This document shows positions 1 through 6,318 of a stretch of DNA of 8,127 nt, in pieces. Numbering within the stretch: the first letter of the stretch is position 1; every line of letters starts with the position of its first letter. A program made the position numbers and the translations under genes. The DNA comes from JAUVKA01 sp964465145 (GTDB lineage: Bacteria > Bacteroidota > Bacteroidia > Bacteroidales > UBA12481): the NCBI GenBank assembly GCA_964465145.1, contig CAYXJR010000131.1, positions 1 through 8,127 on the forward strand, read 5' to 3'. Below the pieces are notes generated by a model. That model saw only the letters and a list, made by a program, of their open reading frames with translations, searched no databases and was not told the origin of the DNA.

Positions 1-233
1 TCCTCCACATATAACCGGATCTCCTCAAGCTTTCCGGAGCCCACGAAGGTAACCGGATGGGGTGAATCGAGGTTTTGTGTAAATCTTTTCACCGGTACTG
101 CTCCAGCTGTCTCGACCAGGAAAGCCAGCTCATCCAGATACTCGTTTACCAACCGGTATGATTGATCACGACTGATCACACCGATTAGTATGGCTGATTC
201 TTGTTCCGGTTCCGTCAGATAATAATTCTCCAT
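1..233 (-). CDS. hflX: GTPase HflX, N-terminal part (cut by window edge)
   Basis: HflX is a ribosome-associated GTPase that splits or rescues stalled ribosomes, chiefly under stress. The 77 visible codons begin MENYYLTEPEQESAIL and read through to the left edge. They cover the HflX N-terminal (nucleotide-binding) domain: an 'ILIGVI' strand near residue 15, an 'LDELAFLVETAGA' segment near residues 33-45, and the diagnostic 'FVGSGKLEEI' motif near residues 63-72. The G domain lies outside the window. The ATG at 231-233 is chosen because the family signature starts soon after it and no closer in-frame start fits. A CACTTTTG box on the minus strand at 278-285 could be the -7 of its own promoter, but no convincing -33 is visible. 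The gene follows tonB in the same direction across a terminator, so it is probably a separate transcription unit. The identity is well supported by the motif. Confidence 0.9.
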   Translation of the reverse strand, partial: MENYYLTEPEQESAILIGVISRDQSYRLVNEYLDELAFLVETAGAVPVKRFTQNLDSPHPVTFVGSGKLEEIRLYVE

Positions 234-287
234 GTAAATAAAGTGGTGATTGGTTCTAACCTACGTCCATCCGGGCGCAAAAGTGGT

Positions 288-316
288 AAAAAAAAGCCAC
301 CCCAAAGCGGGGTGGC
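288..316 (-). terminator. Intrinsic terminator of tonB
   Basis: On the minus strand a perfect 8-bp GC-rich stem (GCCACCCC at 296-303 paired with GGGGTGGC at 309-316) closes a 5-nt loop and is followed by eight T residues (288-295). It begins about 20 bp after the tonB stop codon and before hflX, so it should end tonB transcription. Confidence 0.88.
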
Positions 317-337
317 CCAAATATTTTTAAACAATCC

Positions 338-1018
338 CTATTGGAGGATGAATTTCACAGGGATAGACATTGAGACGTTTACCGGTTTTCCTCTTTGCAT
401 TCCAGGGGTCCATTTAGGAGCACCTTTGAGAGCTCTCAGAACTTCATTATCGAGAGAAGGATCCACACCACGCATAACTGAAATGGATGAAATTTCACCT
501 TTTTTGTTCACTACAAAATTGACATAAACTATACCACTTATCCCGTTCTCCATAGCGATAGGCGGATATTTGATTGAGGCCTGGATATAGCTTCGGAAGG
601 CCTCCAATCCTTGCCCCTGGAAAAGCGGCATATCCTCAACGATGTAGAAGACTTCAGCCTCGGACTCTTCCTCCTCCTGCATCACCATGACTTCGATCTC
701 ATCGTCCTGACTTGCTTCAAAATCATCAATAACCAGGTCATCTTCCAATTCAACATCATCCTCAACAATATTCAGTTCAAGGATAACTTTTTGCGGTTTG
801 GGTGGTATAATTGGTTTTTGCAATTCCTGACGGGTAATGGGGACAATCTCCTCTTCACCAGCAAGATCGGGTAATACACCAAGTGAGCTAATATTCACAT
901 CCGACTTAGTCCATTCAAATCCCAGAAGAACCAAAGCCAGCGCAATGACGTAACCTATTTCCAGGAACAGTCCTTTCTTCTTTTCAAGTTCCGCTTTATC
1001 AGTTTTCTTGCTTTCCAT
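338..1018 (-). CDS. tonB: TonB-family energy transducer
   Basis: TonB proteins span the inner membrane and periplasm and pass proton-motive energy from ExbB/ExbD to outer-membrane receptors. The 226-residue product starts with a Lys-rich cytoplasmic stretch (MESKKTDKAELEKKKG), followed by one membrane segment at about 16-34. A short proline/lysine stretch (IPPKPQK) lies near 71-77, then a strongly acidic linker at about 86-121. The C-terminal TonB domain covers about 141-225, with the conserved 'IKYPPIA', 'VNFVVNKKG', 'RGVDPSLDNEV' and 'KWTPGMQRGKPV' blocks. A start 11 codons upstream (1051) is possible, but MESKK places the membrane anchor normally. ExbB and ExbD are not in the window. The acidic linker is unusual against the Pro/Lys-rich classical TonB, though short divergent linkers are common in Bacteroidota, which carry many TonB paralogues. 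Which receptors it serves cannot be told. Confidence 0.9.
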   Translation of the reverse strand: MESKKTDKAELEKKKGLFLEIGYVIALALVLLGFEWTKSDVNISSLGVLPDLAGEEEIVPITRQELQKPIIPPKPQKVILELNIVEDDVELEDDLVIDDFEASQDDEIEVMVMQEEEESEAEVFYIVEDMPLFQGQGLEAFRSYIQASIKYPPIAMENGISGIVYVNFVVNKKGEISSISVMRGVDPSLDNEVLRALKGAPKWTPGMQRGKPVNVSMSIPVKFILQ

Positions 1019-1101
1019 AATAAGAGTATTTAACGGGATAAAATTAAACAATATCGTTTGATTTTAAAAGAAAAAGATTGGATAATTGATAGATCGGGAT
1101 A

Positions 1102-1123
1102 AAGGGACGAAGGGACGAAGGGA
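1102..1123. repeat. 8-bp tandem repeat (AAGGGACG, about 2.75 units)
   Basis: The unit AAGGGACG occurs at 1102-1109 and 1110-1117, followed by a partial AAGGGA at 1118-1123. It lies in the probable 5' untranslated region of tonB. It is too short to assign a role and may be simple slippage. Confidence 0.75.
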
Positions 1124-1184
1124 TTAATCCAACAAAACATACTACCAAAATCTCAAATCTTTCAGACTTTCAATGAACCCGCAG

Positions 1185-1215
1185 TAAAGTTACGCAAACT
1201 TCGTTCCATTTCAAC
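1185..1215 (-). promoter_or_regulatory. Candidate Bacteroidota-type promoter for tonB
   Basis: On the minus strand GTTG (1212-1215) is followed after 19 bp by TAACTTTA (1185-1192). The Bacteroidota housekeeping consensus is TTTG, 19-21 bp, TAnnTTTG, so this matches 3 of 4 and 7 of 8 positions with correct spacing. It would give a leader of roughly 160 nt before the tonB start. Confidence 0.5.
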
Positions 1216-1331
1216 TAAATTCTTAGCTGAGTCATTGTTTTATTTGTAGCAAAAATGAAATTTTTCTACTCGGTGTTCAATACCCCCCTTTATCCCCCCT
1301 GATACCAGAGTGGAAAGAAAAAAAATATTTT

Positions 1332-1340
1332 TATCTTTGC
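1332..1340 (+). promoter_or_regulatory. Candidate -7 promoter element for tRNA-Ala
   Basis: TATCTTTGC exactly fits the Bacteroidota -7 consensus TAnnTTTG and lies about 55 bp before the mature tRNA. No clear TTTG -33 box is present at 19-21 bp upstream; an A/T-rich run (1317-1331) lies between. Confidence 0.55.
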
Positions 1341-1395
1341 ACCCCACACCCAATTATACATTTCACACTTCCACCACACCCACACCCACCCACTT

Positions 1396-1469
1396 GGGGG
1401 CGTAGCTCAGTTGGCTAGAGCGTTTGACTGGCAGTCAAGAGGTCGACGGTTCGATTCCGTTCGTCTCCA
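1396..1469 (+). tRNA. tRNA-Ala, anticodon GGC
   Basis: The sequence folds into a complete 74-nt cloverleaf: acceptor GGGGGCG/CGTCTCC, D-stem GCTC/GAGC, anticodon stem TTTGA/TCAAG around loop CTGGCAG, variable loop AGGTC, and T-stem GACGG/CCGTT around TTCGATT. The anticodon is GGC (1430-1432), reading GCC and GCU. The acceptor stem has G3 opposite U70, the known identity element for alanyl-tRNA synthetase, which independently supports alanine. The discriminator is A (1469) and CCA is not encoded. It has its own candidate promoter and terminator and lies divergently from tonB. Confidence 0.96.
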
Positions 1470-1481
1470 CACCTGAAAATC

Positions 1482-1517
1482 AACCACTTATCGATACATT
1501 ACGGTAGGTGGTTTTTT
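1482..1517 (+). terminator. Intrinsic terminator after tRNA-Ala
   Basis: AACCACTTA (1482-1490) pairs with TAGGTGGTT (1505-1513) over nine positions with one U-G wobble, and the stem runs directly into a T-run ending at 1517. It begins 12 bp after the tRNA 3' end. Confidence 0.78.
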
Positions 1518-1519
1518 GA

Positions 1520-1541
1520 TTCTGCCAGTTTTCTGCCAGAA
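1520..1541. repeat. 11-bp direct tandem repeat containing TTCTGCCAG
   Basis: TTCTGCCAG occurs at 1520-1528 and again at 1531-1539, a period of 11 bp or about one helical turn. The second copy is part of a small palindrome TTTCTG-C-CAGAAA. It lies just after the tRNA terminator. A paired protein-binding site is possible but unproven. Confidence 0.5.
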
Positions 1542-1637
1542 AGTGGGGTGAAATAATTATTATAGGGTTGTTAATTTGTGTGATTTGATAGAGGTGATGG
1601 CGTAGAATATTAAAGGTATATATTGGGGACCATGAGA

Positions 1638-1694
1638 CTCATAATCAGGGAGTCCCAGGTTCATTCCGATGAACATCGGAACTGGTGGGCCCAC
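1638..1694 (+). repeat. Repeat A, copy 1: tRNA-Met-like 3' half with T-arm hairpin insertion
   Basis: The block starts exactly at a Met-type anticodon loop CTCATAA (1638-1644). It continues with an anticodon-stem 3' strand TCAGG, a variable loop GAGTC, a T-stem strand CCAGG (1655-1659), then CTGG (1682-1685), and an acceptor 3' strand TGGGCCC plus A (1686-1693). Between the T-stem strands an extra segment makes two overlapping hairpins (1659-1674 and 1664-1681). The matching 5' half (acceptor, D-arm) is absent, so it cannot be a working tRNA. An almost identical copy is at 7558-7614. The tRNA-Met assignment rests on remembered family features; the repeat itself is read directly. Confidence 0.85.
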
Positions 1695-1755
1695 AAAGGC
1701 GCCACACGAGCCACCACTGTTTGAGTGTGAGTGTGTTAAGAAGTGTGGGTGTGAA
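1695..1755 (+). repeat. Repeat B, copy 1: 61-bp GT-rich block
   Basis: This block from AAAGGC to GTGTGAA follows repeat A without a gap. It matches 6199-6259 at 59 of 61 positions, differing only at the 7th and 10th bases. The last 40 bp are GT-rich (GAGTGTGAGTGTG, GTGTGGGTGTG); the reverse complement resembles the CA-rich tRNA-Ala leader at 1341-1392. No ORF or known mobile-element end is recognised. Confidence 0.85.
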
Positions 1756-1773
1756 GGAAAAAGGAATAAGTGC

Positions 1774-1802
1774 AAGCTCAGTTGGAAGGCTGGGCTTTTT
1801 TT
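1774..1802 (+). terminator. Plus-strand intrinsic terminator after repeats A and B
   Basis: AAGCTCAG (1774-1781) pairs with CTGGGCTT (1790-1797) around an 8-nt loop with one U-G wobble, and T residues continue to 1802. The only plus-strand gene upstream is the tRNA, which already has its own terminator. This one may therefore end an unannotated transcript over the repeats, or be a remnant brought in with them. The left arm and loop (AGCTCAGTTGG) match a consensus tRNA D-arm. Confidence 0.65.
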
Positions 1803-1849
1803 ATGAGCTCTTACAGATAACTATTTTCAAAATTGTCAGTTCAGCTTCC

Positions 1850-3733
1850 TCACCAAACCTTTATAAGCATTAAACCATCTTCTATTTCTTCGAATGGACC
1901 CGGTGCAGGATTTTGTGTGTTTCTTTTCTTCCCTGAGTAATCTGAATCCAGGCTATAAGGAGTTCCATCAGGCTGAATAAAAGGCAGATCAGGATTTTCA
2001 GCTTTGCCAAGCAAATCGGTTGTAACCAATTGACGTTGTCTTTGAAGCCATTCCTTGTCTATACTGATTTCGAGATAAATGCCATCATCTTTTTTTATGA
2101 CATCAACATGCGTAATAAAATCAGAATTTTCAACCGGATTATTTTCAGCATCAAATGCCCTTGCCTGGTCCAAATAGACATTTCCGTCGGCAATCAGTGG
2201 AAAATCCCCGGAGTTGTAAGCTCCCAGTCCAAAGAAATTTCCCGGTCTTTCCCGGCCCATCCTGTCAGGCCAGGGAACTTCCTGGTTATAACTCATAAAA
2301 ATATTGTTGTAATAACGGTCGTCACCGGTAGTGATGAGCTTTGAACCTGCCAGTTCAGTGGAATGCTCCTTGTGATAAGGCGTTATCCTATCATCGGTTT
2401 CGGGGATGAATTTTCCAATAAAAAGGTTGTGGGCATAAGCACTACCCTGTGAAAGGTCGCGTATGGCAGCAGGTGAAAGCAGGATGTTGTTGTCAATCAC
2501 AACAGGCCCGTGATTCACCTCCACAAAAATATCCTGGGTAACCATGTTGTCATGTAAAAGGTTACATGTGATCCGCGTGCCCTGTCCCATCCAGTCGAGC
2601 CAGATGCCCCGCCAGCAGTTGTGAATATAATTATTGGCTATCAGCATGTCAATGGCACCATGTATTTTTATCCCTCCCATTTCCATGCCAGAGAAAAGAC
2701 GTTTAACATGGATATCGTGAATTTCATTCCCGGTGATCGTACAGAAGACGGCTCCCAGGGATCCAACAATTCCCGCTTGCTCGCAATGGTGAATATGGTT
2801 GTTGCGGACAATATGGCTTCCTATCTTTCCCTTTGACCAGCCATATTCACGGGCACGGTCAATGGTACCCACGTATCCTTTTAATGTACTGCCCGTAGTG
2901 TAATCTGTCTCATCTCCATACTTTCCGAGGGATATACCGGTACAAACCGAATAACAAATTTCGTTGTCTTCAATAATCCACCCCTTGCTCCAGTGAGGGC
3001 CAATAAGGCCGATCTGCTCAACTGTAGGGGGAGCCCAGGGTGTGGCTGCCTTTTCCATCTTGAATCCTTTAACCGTAATGTAATTGATCCCTTCTTTTTC
3101 CGGGTAAAAAACCGATTGCCGTACATTTATCTCCACCAGTTCTTTGTTGGGATCAGCGTCTTTAAACTGTGCCCAGATATTTGTCTCAGAATCATCTACT
3201 GTTGCATACCACAACAGAGTATCCCCAGCAGGTTCAAAAACTTCTTCTTTATTTGCTGCCTCGTTTAACCAATGCCCATTCAGATAGACAGCCCCGGTAT
3301 GACTGGTGCGGTTATTGGCATGAAACCAATTTCCTGAAATAACATCTGAATAAGGATTAAAATCCCCGAAAAAAGAATTGGGAATTTTTACATTCCAGGT
3401 GTCATCCTTTATTTTCATCCAACCTTTGATTTCTTCCGAACCTGTAATGACTACCTTTTCGCCTGGTGCAGCCTGGTAAACAATTCGTTTGTCCTCTGAT
3501 GTCCCGCCGCGTTGTGGATTAACACGCTCACGGTAAATGCCCTCATGCACAACAATTAAATCTCCGGGTTCTGCTATTGCCGCAGCTGCAGATATTGTCC
3601 TGAAAGGCTTTGATTGTGTTCCCGGATTTTCATCCAGACCGCTGGTCGATACATGATATTCACCTGTGAAGTCGGCTGAATTACATGATATCAAAGCAAA
3701 AATTATTAATAATAAGCTTTCTGTTTTTCTCAT
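1850..3733 (-). CDS. GH120 family beta-xylosidase-like lipoprotein (right-handed beta-helix)
   Basis: The predicted role is removing xylose or a related sugar from short beta-linked oligosaccharides outside the cytoplasm. The 627-residue protein begins with a lipoprotein signal ending LISC, so Cys17 should be lipidated. A parallel beta-helix follows, opening with 'YHVSTSGLDENPGTQSKPF' near 26. It matches, from memory, the GH120 enzyme XylC of Thermoanaerobacterium (about 638 residues, catalytic Asp382 and Glu405) across 'ATPWAPPTVEQIGLIGP', 'WSKGWIIEDN', 'WLDW-GQGTR', 'FVEV-HGP' and the closing 'IKVW'. The matching acids here are Asp380 (WLDW) and Glu405 (FVEV), so it should be active. No classical Bacteroidota surface-export signal is clear after Cys17, so periplasmic or surface location is open. 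It lies 14 bp after the S9 peptidase gene and is probably co-transcribed. Substrate specificity within GH120 is poorly sampled and may not be xylan. Confidence 0.87.
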   Translation of the reverse strand: MRKTESLLLIIFALISCNSADFTGEYHVSTSGLDENPGTQSKPFRTISAAAAIAEPGDLIVVHEGIYRERVNPQRGGTSEDKRIVYQAAPGEKVVITGSEEIKGWMKIKDDTWNVKIPNSFFGDFNPYSDVISGNWFHANNRTSHTGAVYLNGHWLNEAANKEEVFEPAGDTLLWYATVDDSETNIWAQFKDADPNKELVEINVRQSVFYPEKEGINYITVKGFKMEKAATPWAPPTVEQIGLIGPHWSKGWIIEDNEICYSVCTGISLGKYGDETDYTTGSTLKGYVGTIDRAREYGWSKGKIGSHIVRNNHIHHCEQAGIVGSLGAVFCTITGNEIHDIHVKRLFSGMEMGGIKIHGAIDMLIANNYIHNCWRGIWLDWMGQGTRITCNLLHDNMVTQDIFVEVNHGPVVIDNNILLSPAAIRDLSQGSAYAHNLFIGKFIPETDDRITPYHKEHSTELAGSKLITTGDDRYYNNIFMSYNQEVPWPDRMGRERPGNFFGLGAYNSGDFPLIADGNVYLDQARAFDAENNPVENSDFITHVDVIKKDDGIYLEISIDKEWLQRQRQLVTTDLLGKAENPDLPFIQPDGTPYSLDSDYSGKKRNTQNPAPGPFEEIEDGLMLIKVW

Positions 3734-3747
3734 TGTACTGGTGTTTA

Positions 3748-5952
3748 TTATTGTGGCCCGGCAGGCAGATGATTAAGCAGGTACCGTGCCATCAGAACCC
3801 TCAGGTGCAGGGACGTACCCTCACCCTTCCTGATGCCATGGTCCCGGTTGGGGTATGTAATGTAATCGAACTGCTTGCCCAGTTCGATGAGTCGGTCGAC
3901 CAGGCTCTCCGTGATCTGTAAATGGGTATTGGTTTCACCTGTGCCATGGACTATGAGCAGATGGCCTTCCAAACCTTCTGCAAAGTTGAGCGGGGCAGAC
4001 TGTTTGTATCCCTCAGGGTTTACTTCCCGGGTTTTCATGTAGATCTCCTGGAACCAGGCATTATAAAGATGTGGTTGGGGTTTAGGTGCCACGGCAATTC
4101 CAAGCTTATAAACATCCGGTTTCCTGAACATTGCATTAAGGGTGTTTGAACCTCCCCCGCTCCAGCCCCAGATCCCTACCCTGGAAAGATCCATATATGA
4201 CCGGGTACTGGCCATTTCCTTCAGTGCCAGTGCCTGCTCCTCTGTTGACAAGGGCCCCAGACTGCCAGCTATCGCACGCCTCCAGGCAGCCCCCTTGGGG
4301 CAAGGAGTGCCCCTGTTGTCAATTGATACAACGATGTATCCAAGGTCCGCTATCACACGATGGAAATCAGCACTGCCGCTACCCCATGAATCCAATACAG
4401 TTTGTGCATGAGGTTCCCCGTAAACATAGACAAACACAGGGTATTTGCGGGAAGGATCAAAATCCCTGGGCTTTATCATCCAGGCATCCATAACAATGCC
4501 ATCACCAATATCAATCTTCAAAAACTCTGTGGGCTGAACATTCAATTCCTTCATCTTTTTACGGAGTGCCTTATTGTCTTCGAACACCCTTATAACCTTG
4601 TGTTCTGGAAGATTAACCAGTTCTGTAACAGGAGGATTTTCTGCTGAGGAATAAGTATGAAAGGCCCATTTATTGTCATGAGATATGTTGTAACTGTGAG
4701 TACCCGGCTGATTCATCGGGCTAATACGCTCAGTTTTACCCTTACCATCTAGCTTTACCCGGAAAAGGTATTTTTGCGTCCCGTTTTCCGGAGAGGCTAT
4801 ATAGTAAAACCATCCTCCTTCATCATCAACCTCAAGCCTGTCGATAATATCAAAATCTCCGGGTGTAAGTAGTTTCTCTTCCTTCCCATCACGGGAACAG
4901 ATATAGGCATGCCGCCAGCCGTCCTTTTCACTCAGGACAAGGAATTTGCTGTAGTTTTCGATCCACTCAAGCCCTGTATTCTTGCCATAGCTGGCAATTA
5001 CCCAGGCAGGATCTGATTCTTCGTATATCCTGGAGATTTTGCCATTATTAACATCTGCAAGGAAAAATTCCCTCTTGTCGCGGAAGCGGCTGTGTTTTTC
5101 AACCAGTAATTCATTGGAATTTCCGGCCCAACTTACCTGTCCGAGGTAATAACCCTCTGAAGGGATTGGTATGGACAGCCATCGTATCTCTTTGCCTCCG
5201 GCATCCACAATGCCAACACGCAATTCAGCTATAATTCCACTCACCCTGGCATATCTGGTTTCTGATACTTCCGGATAGGTAGGATCACCGGGAATTAATG
5301 CCGACCTGATCCTTACATGGGAAACATCCGACTGTACAAATGCCACCTTTTCCCCATCCGGGCTCCAGGTCGCCCTGTTGTATGTAACCAGGCCGGGAAC
5401 TGCATCATCAGTGAGAGGGATTATCATTTCACCTTGCAAATCGTATACAAACAGGTTTCCCCCATCTGAAAACAGGATACTCTGGCCATCGGGGGAAGTG
5501 CTGCTGTTTCTGCCTGCAACCACCTTTTGCATTTTGCCTGATTCCCTTTCCAGCAACCAATATTCGGATTTACGGCCATCTTCCGCCTGGCTTTCCGACT
5601 CCAGCAAAATCCATTTGCCATCTTGCGAAACCTCATAGCTCCTGATTGAAGCGGGGCCGTCAGCTCCCGGGGATTCAAACTGTGAAGATGATACCAGTTC
5701 TGCAGGTTCACCGCTTATCACATCATAGAATAAGAGGGCATTCCGGCCTGTACCGGGCGATCTTTCAAGTGCAAGGTACCCCGATCCATCCGGCATCCAG
5801 TCGGCCCTGAAAGACTTCACCGGGAACTCATTCCGCTCATAAATGGCCTTGAGTCTTTCAATTGTTTCATCAGGTACATCAATAGGTTGGGAATATGCAA
5901 TAACAGGCATCAAAGCCAGTTGAATCAATAATACTACAATTTTCAGATTCAT
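3748..5952 (-). CDS. Secreted S9 family peptidase (DPP-IV-like prolyl oligopeptidase family)
   Basis: S9 peptidases cleave short peptides, often after proline, through a C-terminal alpha/beta-hydrolase domain capped by a beta-propeller. This 734-residue product has a signal peptide (MNLKIVVLLIQLALMPVIAYS, cleavage probably before Gln), a propeller up to about 480 with 'WSPDGEKVAFV'- and 'SPDGQSILFSDGG'-type blades, and a hydrolase domain from about 500. Seen are 'VYVYGEP' (oxyanion region), the nucleophile elbow GWSGGGS (Ser598) and 'RDHG' (His705). The position of the catalytic Asp in human DPP-IV (HGTADDN) reads HGTGETN, giving Glu674. A DPP-IV Glu-Glu aminopeptidase motif is not obvious, so exo- or endo-specificity is unclear. 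The start at 5952 is preferred over 5991 because a signal peptide follows it and an AAAGGAAG stretch precedes it. It is the first gene of an operon with the GH120 gene. Confidence 0.9.
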   Translation of the reverse strand: MNLKIVVLLIQLALMPVIAYSQPIDVPDETIERLKAIYERNEFPVKSFRADWMPDGSGYLALERSPGTGRNALLFYDVISGEPAELVSSSQFESPGADGPASIRSYEVSQDGKWILLESESQAEDGRKSEYWLLERESGKMQKVVAGRNSSTSPDGQSILFSDGGNLFVYDLQGEMIIPLTDDAVPGLVTYNRATWSPDGEKVAFVQSDVSHVRIRSALIPGDPTYPEVSETRYARVSGIIAELRVGIVDAGGKEIRWLSIPIPSEGYYLGQVSWAGNSNELLVEKHSRFRDKREFFLADVNNGKISRIYEESDPAWVIASYGKNTGLEWIENYSKFLVLSEKDGWRHAYICSRDGKEEKLLTPGDFDIIDRLEVDDEGGWFYYIASPENGTQKYLFRVKLDGKGKTERISPMNQPGTHSYNISHDNKWAFHTYSSAENPPVTELVNLPEHKVIRVFEDNKALRKKMKELNVQPTEFLKIDIGDGIVMDAWMIKPRDFDPSRKYPVFVYVYGEPHAQTVLDSWGSGSADFHRVIADLGYIVVSIDNRGTPCPKGAAWRRAIAGSLGPLSTEEQALALKEMASTRSYMDLSRVGIWGWSGGGSNTLNAMFRKPDVYKLGIAVAPKPQPHLYNAWFQEIYMKTREVNPEGYKQSAPLNFAEGLEGHLLIVHGTGETNTHLQITESLVDRLIELGKQFDYITYPNRDHGIRKGEGTSLHLRVLMARYLLNHLPAGPQ

Positions 5953-5960
5953 AATTTTAT

Positions 5961-5968
5961 CTTCCTTT
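5961..5968 (-). promoter_or_regulatory. Shine-Dalgarno-like site that decides the S9 peptidase start
   Basis: AAAGGAAG on the minus strand lies 8 nt before the ATG at 5952. It supports this start over the in-frame ATG at 5991, which would put 13 extra residues before the signal peptide. Purine-rich ribosome sites are often weak in Bacteroidota. Confidence 0.55.
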
Positions 5969-6055
5969 AGTTTTTTAAAGTTCCATAACATTTTTCAATT
6001 AAAATTATCAATTTACAGTTATTTTTTGAACCAGATGTCGCTGCATTCGGAAATG

Positions 6056-6145
6056 GCATTACAGTTCTATTGGAAAGGTCAGAACAGGTCCCGGATCAAG
6101 AAAACCGCATTACAGTTTCACTGGAAGGTTTCCACCAGGTCCCGG
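6056..6145 (+). repeat. Diverged tandem duplication, 51-bp period
   Basis: GCATTACAGTT starts at both 6056 and 6107. Over 39 ungapped positions (6056-6094 against 6107-6145) 30 bases agree, ending in the shared CAGGTCCCGG. It lies in the gene-free stretch 5953-6318, upstream of the S9 peptidase gene and downstream of the kelch gene. No coding character is seen. Confidence 0.7.
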
Positions 6146-6166
6146 GCTTGACCCGGGACCTGGTGG
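6132..6166. repeat. Perfect palindrome, 15-bp arms (REP-like hairpin)
   Basis: The arm 6132-6146 (CCACCAGGTCCCGGG) and 6152-6166 (CCCGGGACCTGGTGG) are exact reverse complements around a 5-nt loop CTTGA. There is no T-run on either side, so it is not a standard terminator. The CCCGGG-loop-CCCGGG core resembles widespread extragenic palindromes. Confidence 0.85.
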
Positions 6167-6198
6167 CGCACTGCCGGAGAACCGAAAGAATAACCCCC

Positions 6199-6259
6199 AA
6201 AGGCCCCGCACGAGCCACCACTGTTTGAGTGTGAGTGTGTTAAGAAGTGTGGGTGTGAA
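6199..6259 (+). repeat. Repeat B, copy 2: 61-bp GT-rich block
   Basis: This block matches 1695-1755 at 59 of 61 positions in the same orientation. Here it lacks the tRNA-Met-like block in front; the upstream neighbour is the palindrome region. Flanking sequences on both sides differ from copy 1, so the block boundaries are sharp. Confidence 0.85.
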
Positions 6260-6318
6260 AAAATTAAAGAGTGGAAGTTTGGTGTCATAGTAATCACTTT
6301 AACAGATCCATTATTTCA

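Larger units (their letters stand above)
1019..1395. other. Gene-free divergent promoter region between tonB and tRNA-Ala
   Basis: No ORF with coding character is seen here. The stretch holds the candidate tonB promoter (minus strand), a short GGGACGAA-type tandem repeat, the candidate tRNA promoter and a CA-rich tRNA leader (about 1341-1392, repeated CACACC words). The leader resembles the reverse complement of the GT-rich repeat found at 1725-1755 and 6229-6259. Confidence 0.7.

Noticed and set aside
338..1051. Longer TonB start at 1051
   Set aside because: It would add MFNFIPLNTLI before the Lys-rich cytoplasmic segment, which is not typical; MESKK at 1018 is a better N-terminus.
1102..1123. 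CRISPR or long tandem array
   Set aside because: There are fewer than three 8-bp units, with no spacers; no CRISPR-like periodic repeats occur anywhere in the window.
1638..1694. Functional tRNA-Met gene
   Set aside because: There is no acceptor or D-arm 5' half upstream in either copy, and the T-loop is interrupted by a hairpin insertion.
1560..1775. 71-codon minus-strand ORF over repeats A and B
   Set aside because: It is made wholly of repeat sequence. A related reading appears at 7381-7614 only because the same DNA repeat is there, and no signal, domain or ribosome site is visible.
2993..3268. Plus-strand ORFs inside the GH120 and S9 genes
   Set aside because: They are antisense shadows of genes with strong family signatures on the minus strand.
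3748..5991. Longer S9 peptidase start at 5991
   Set aside because: It adds 13 mostly charged residues before a standard signal peptide; the start at 5952 has a purine-rich site at the right distance.
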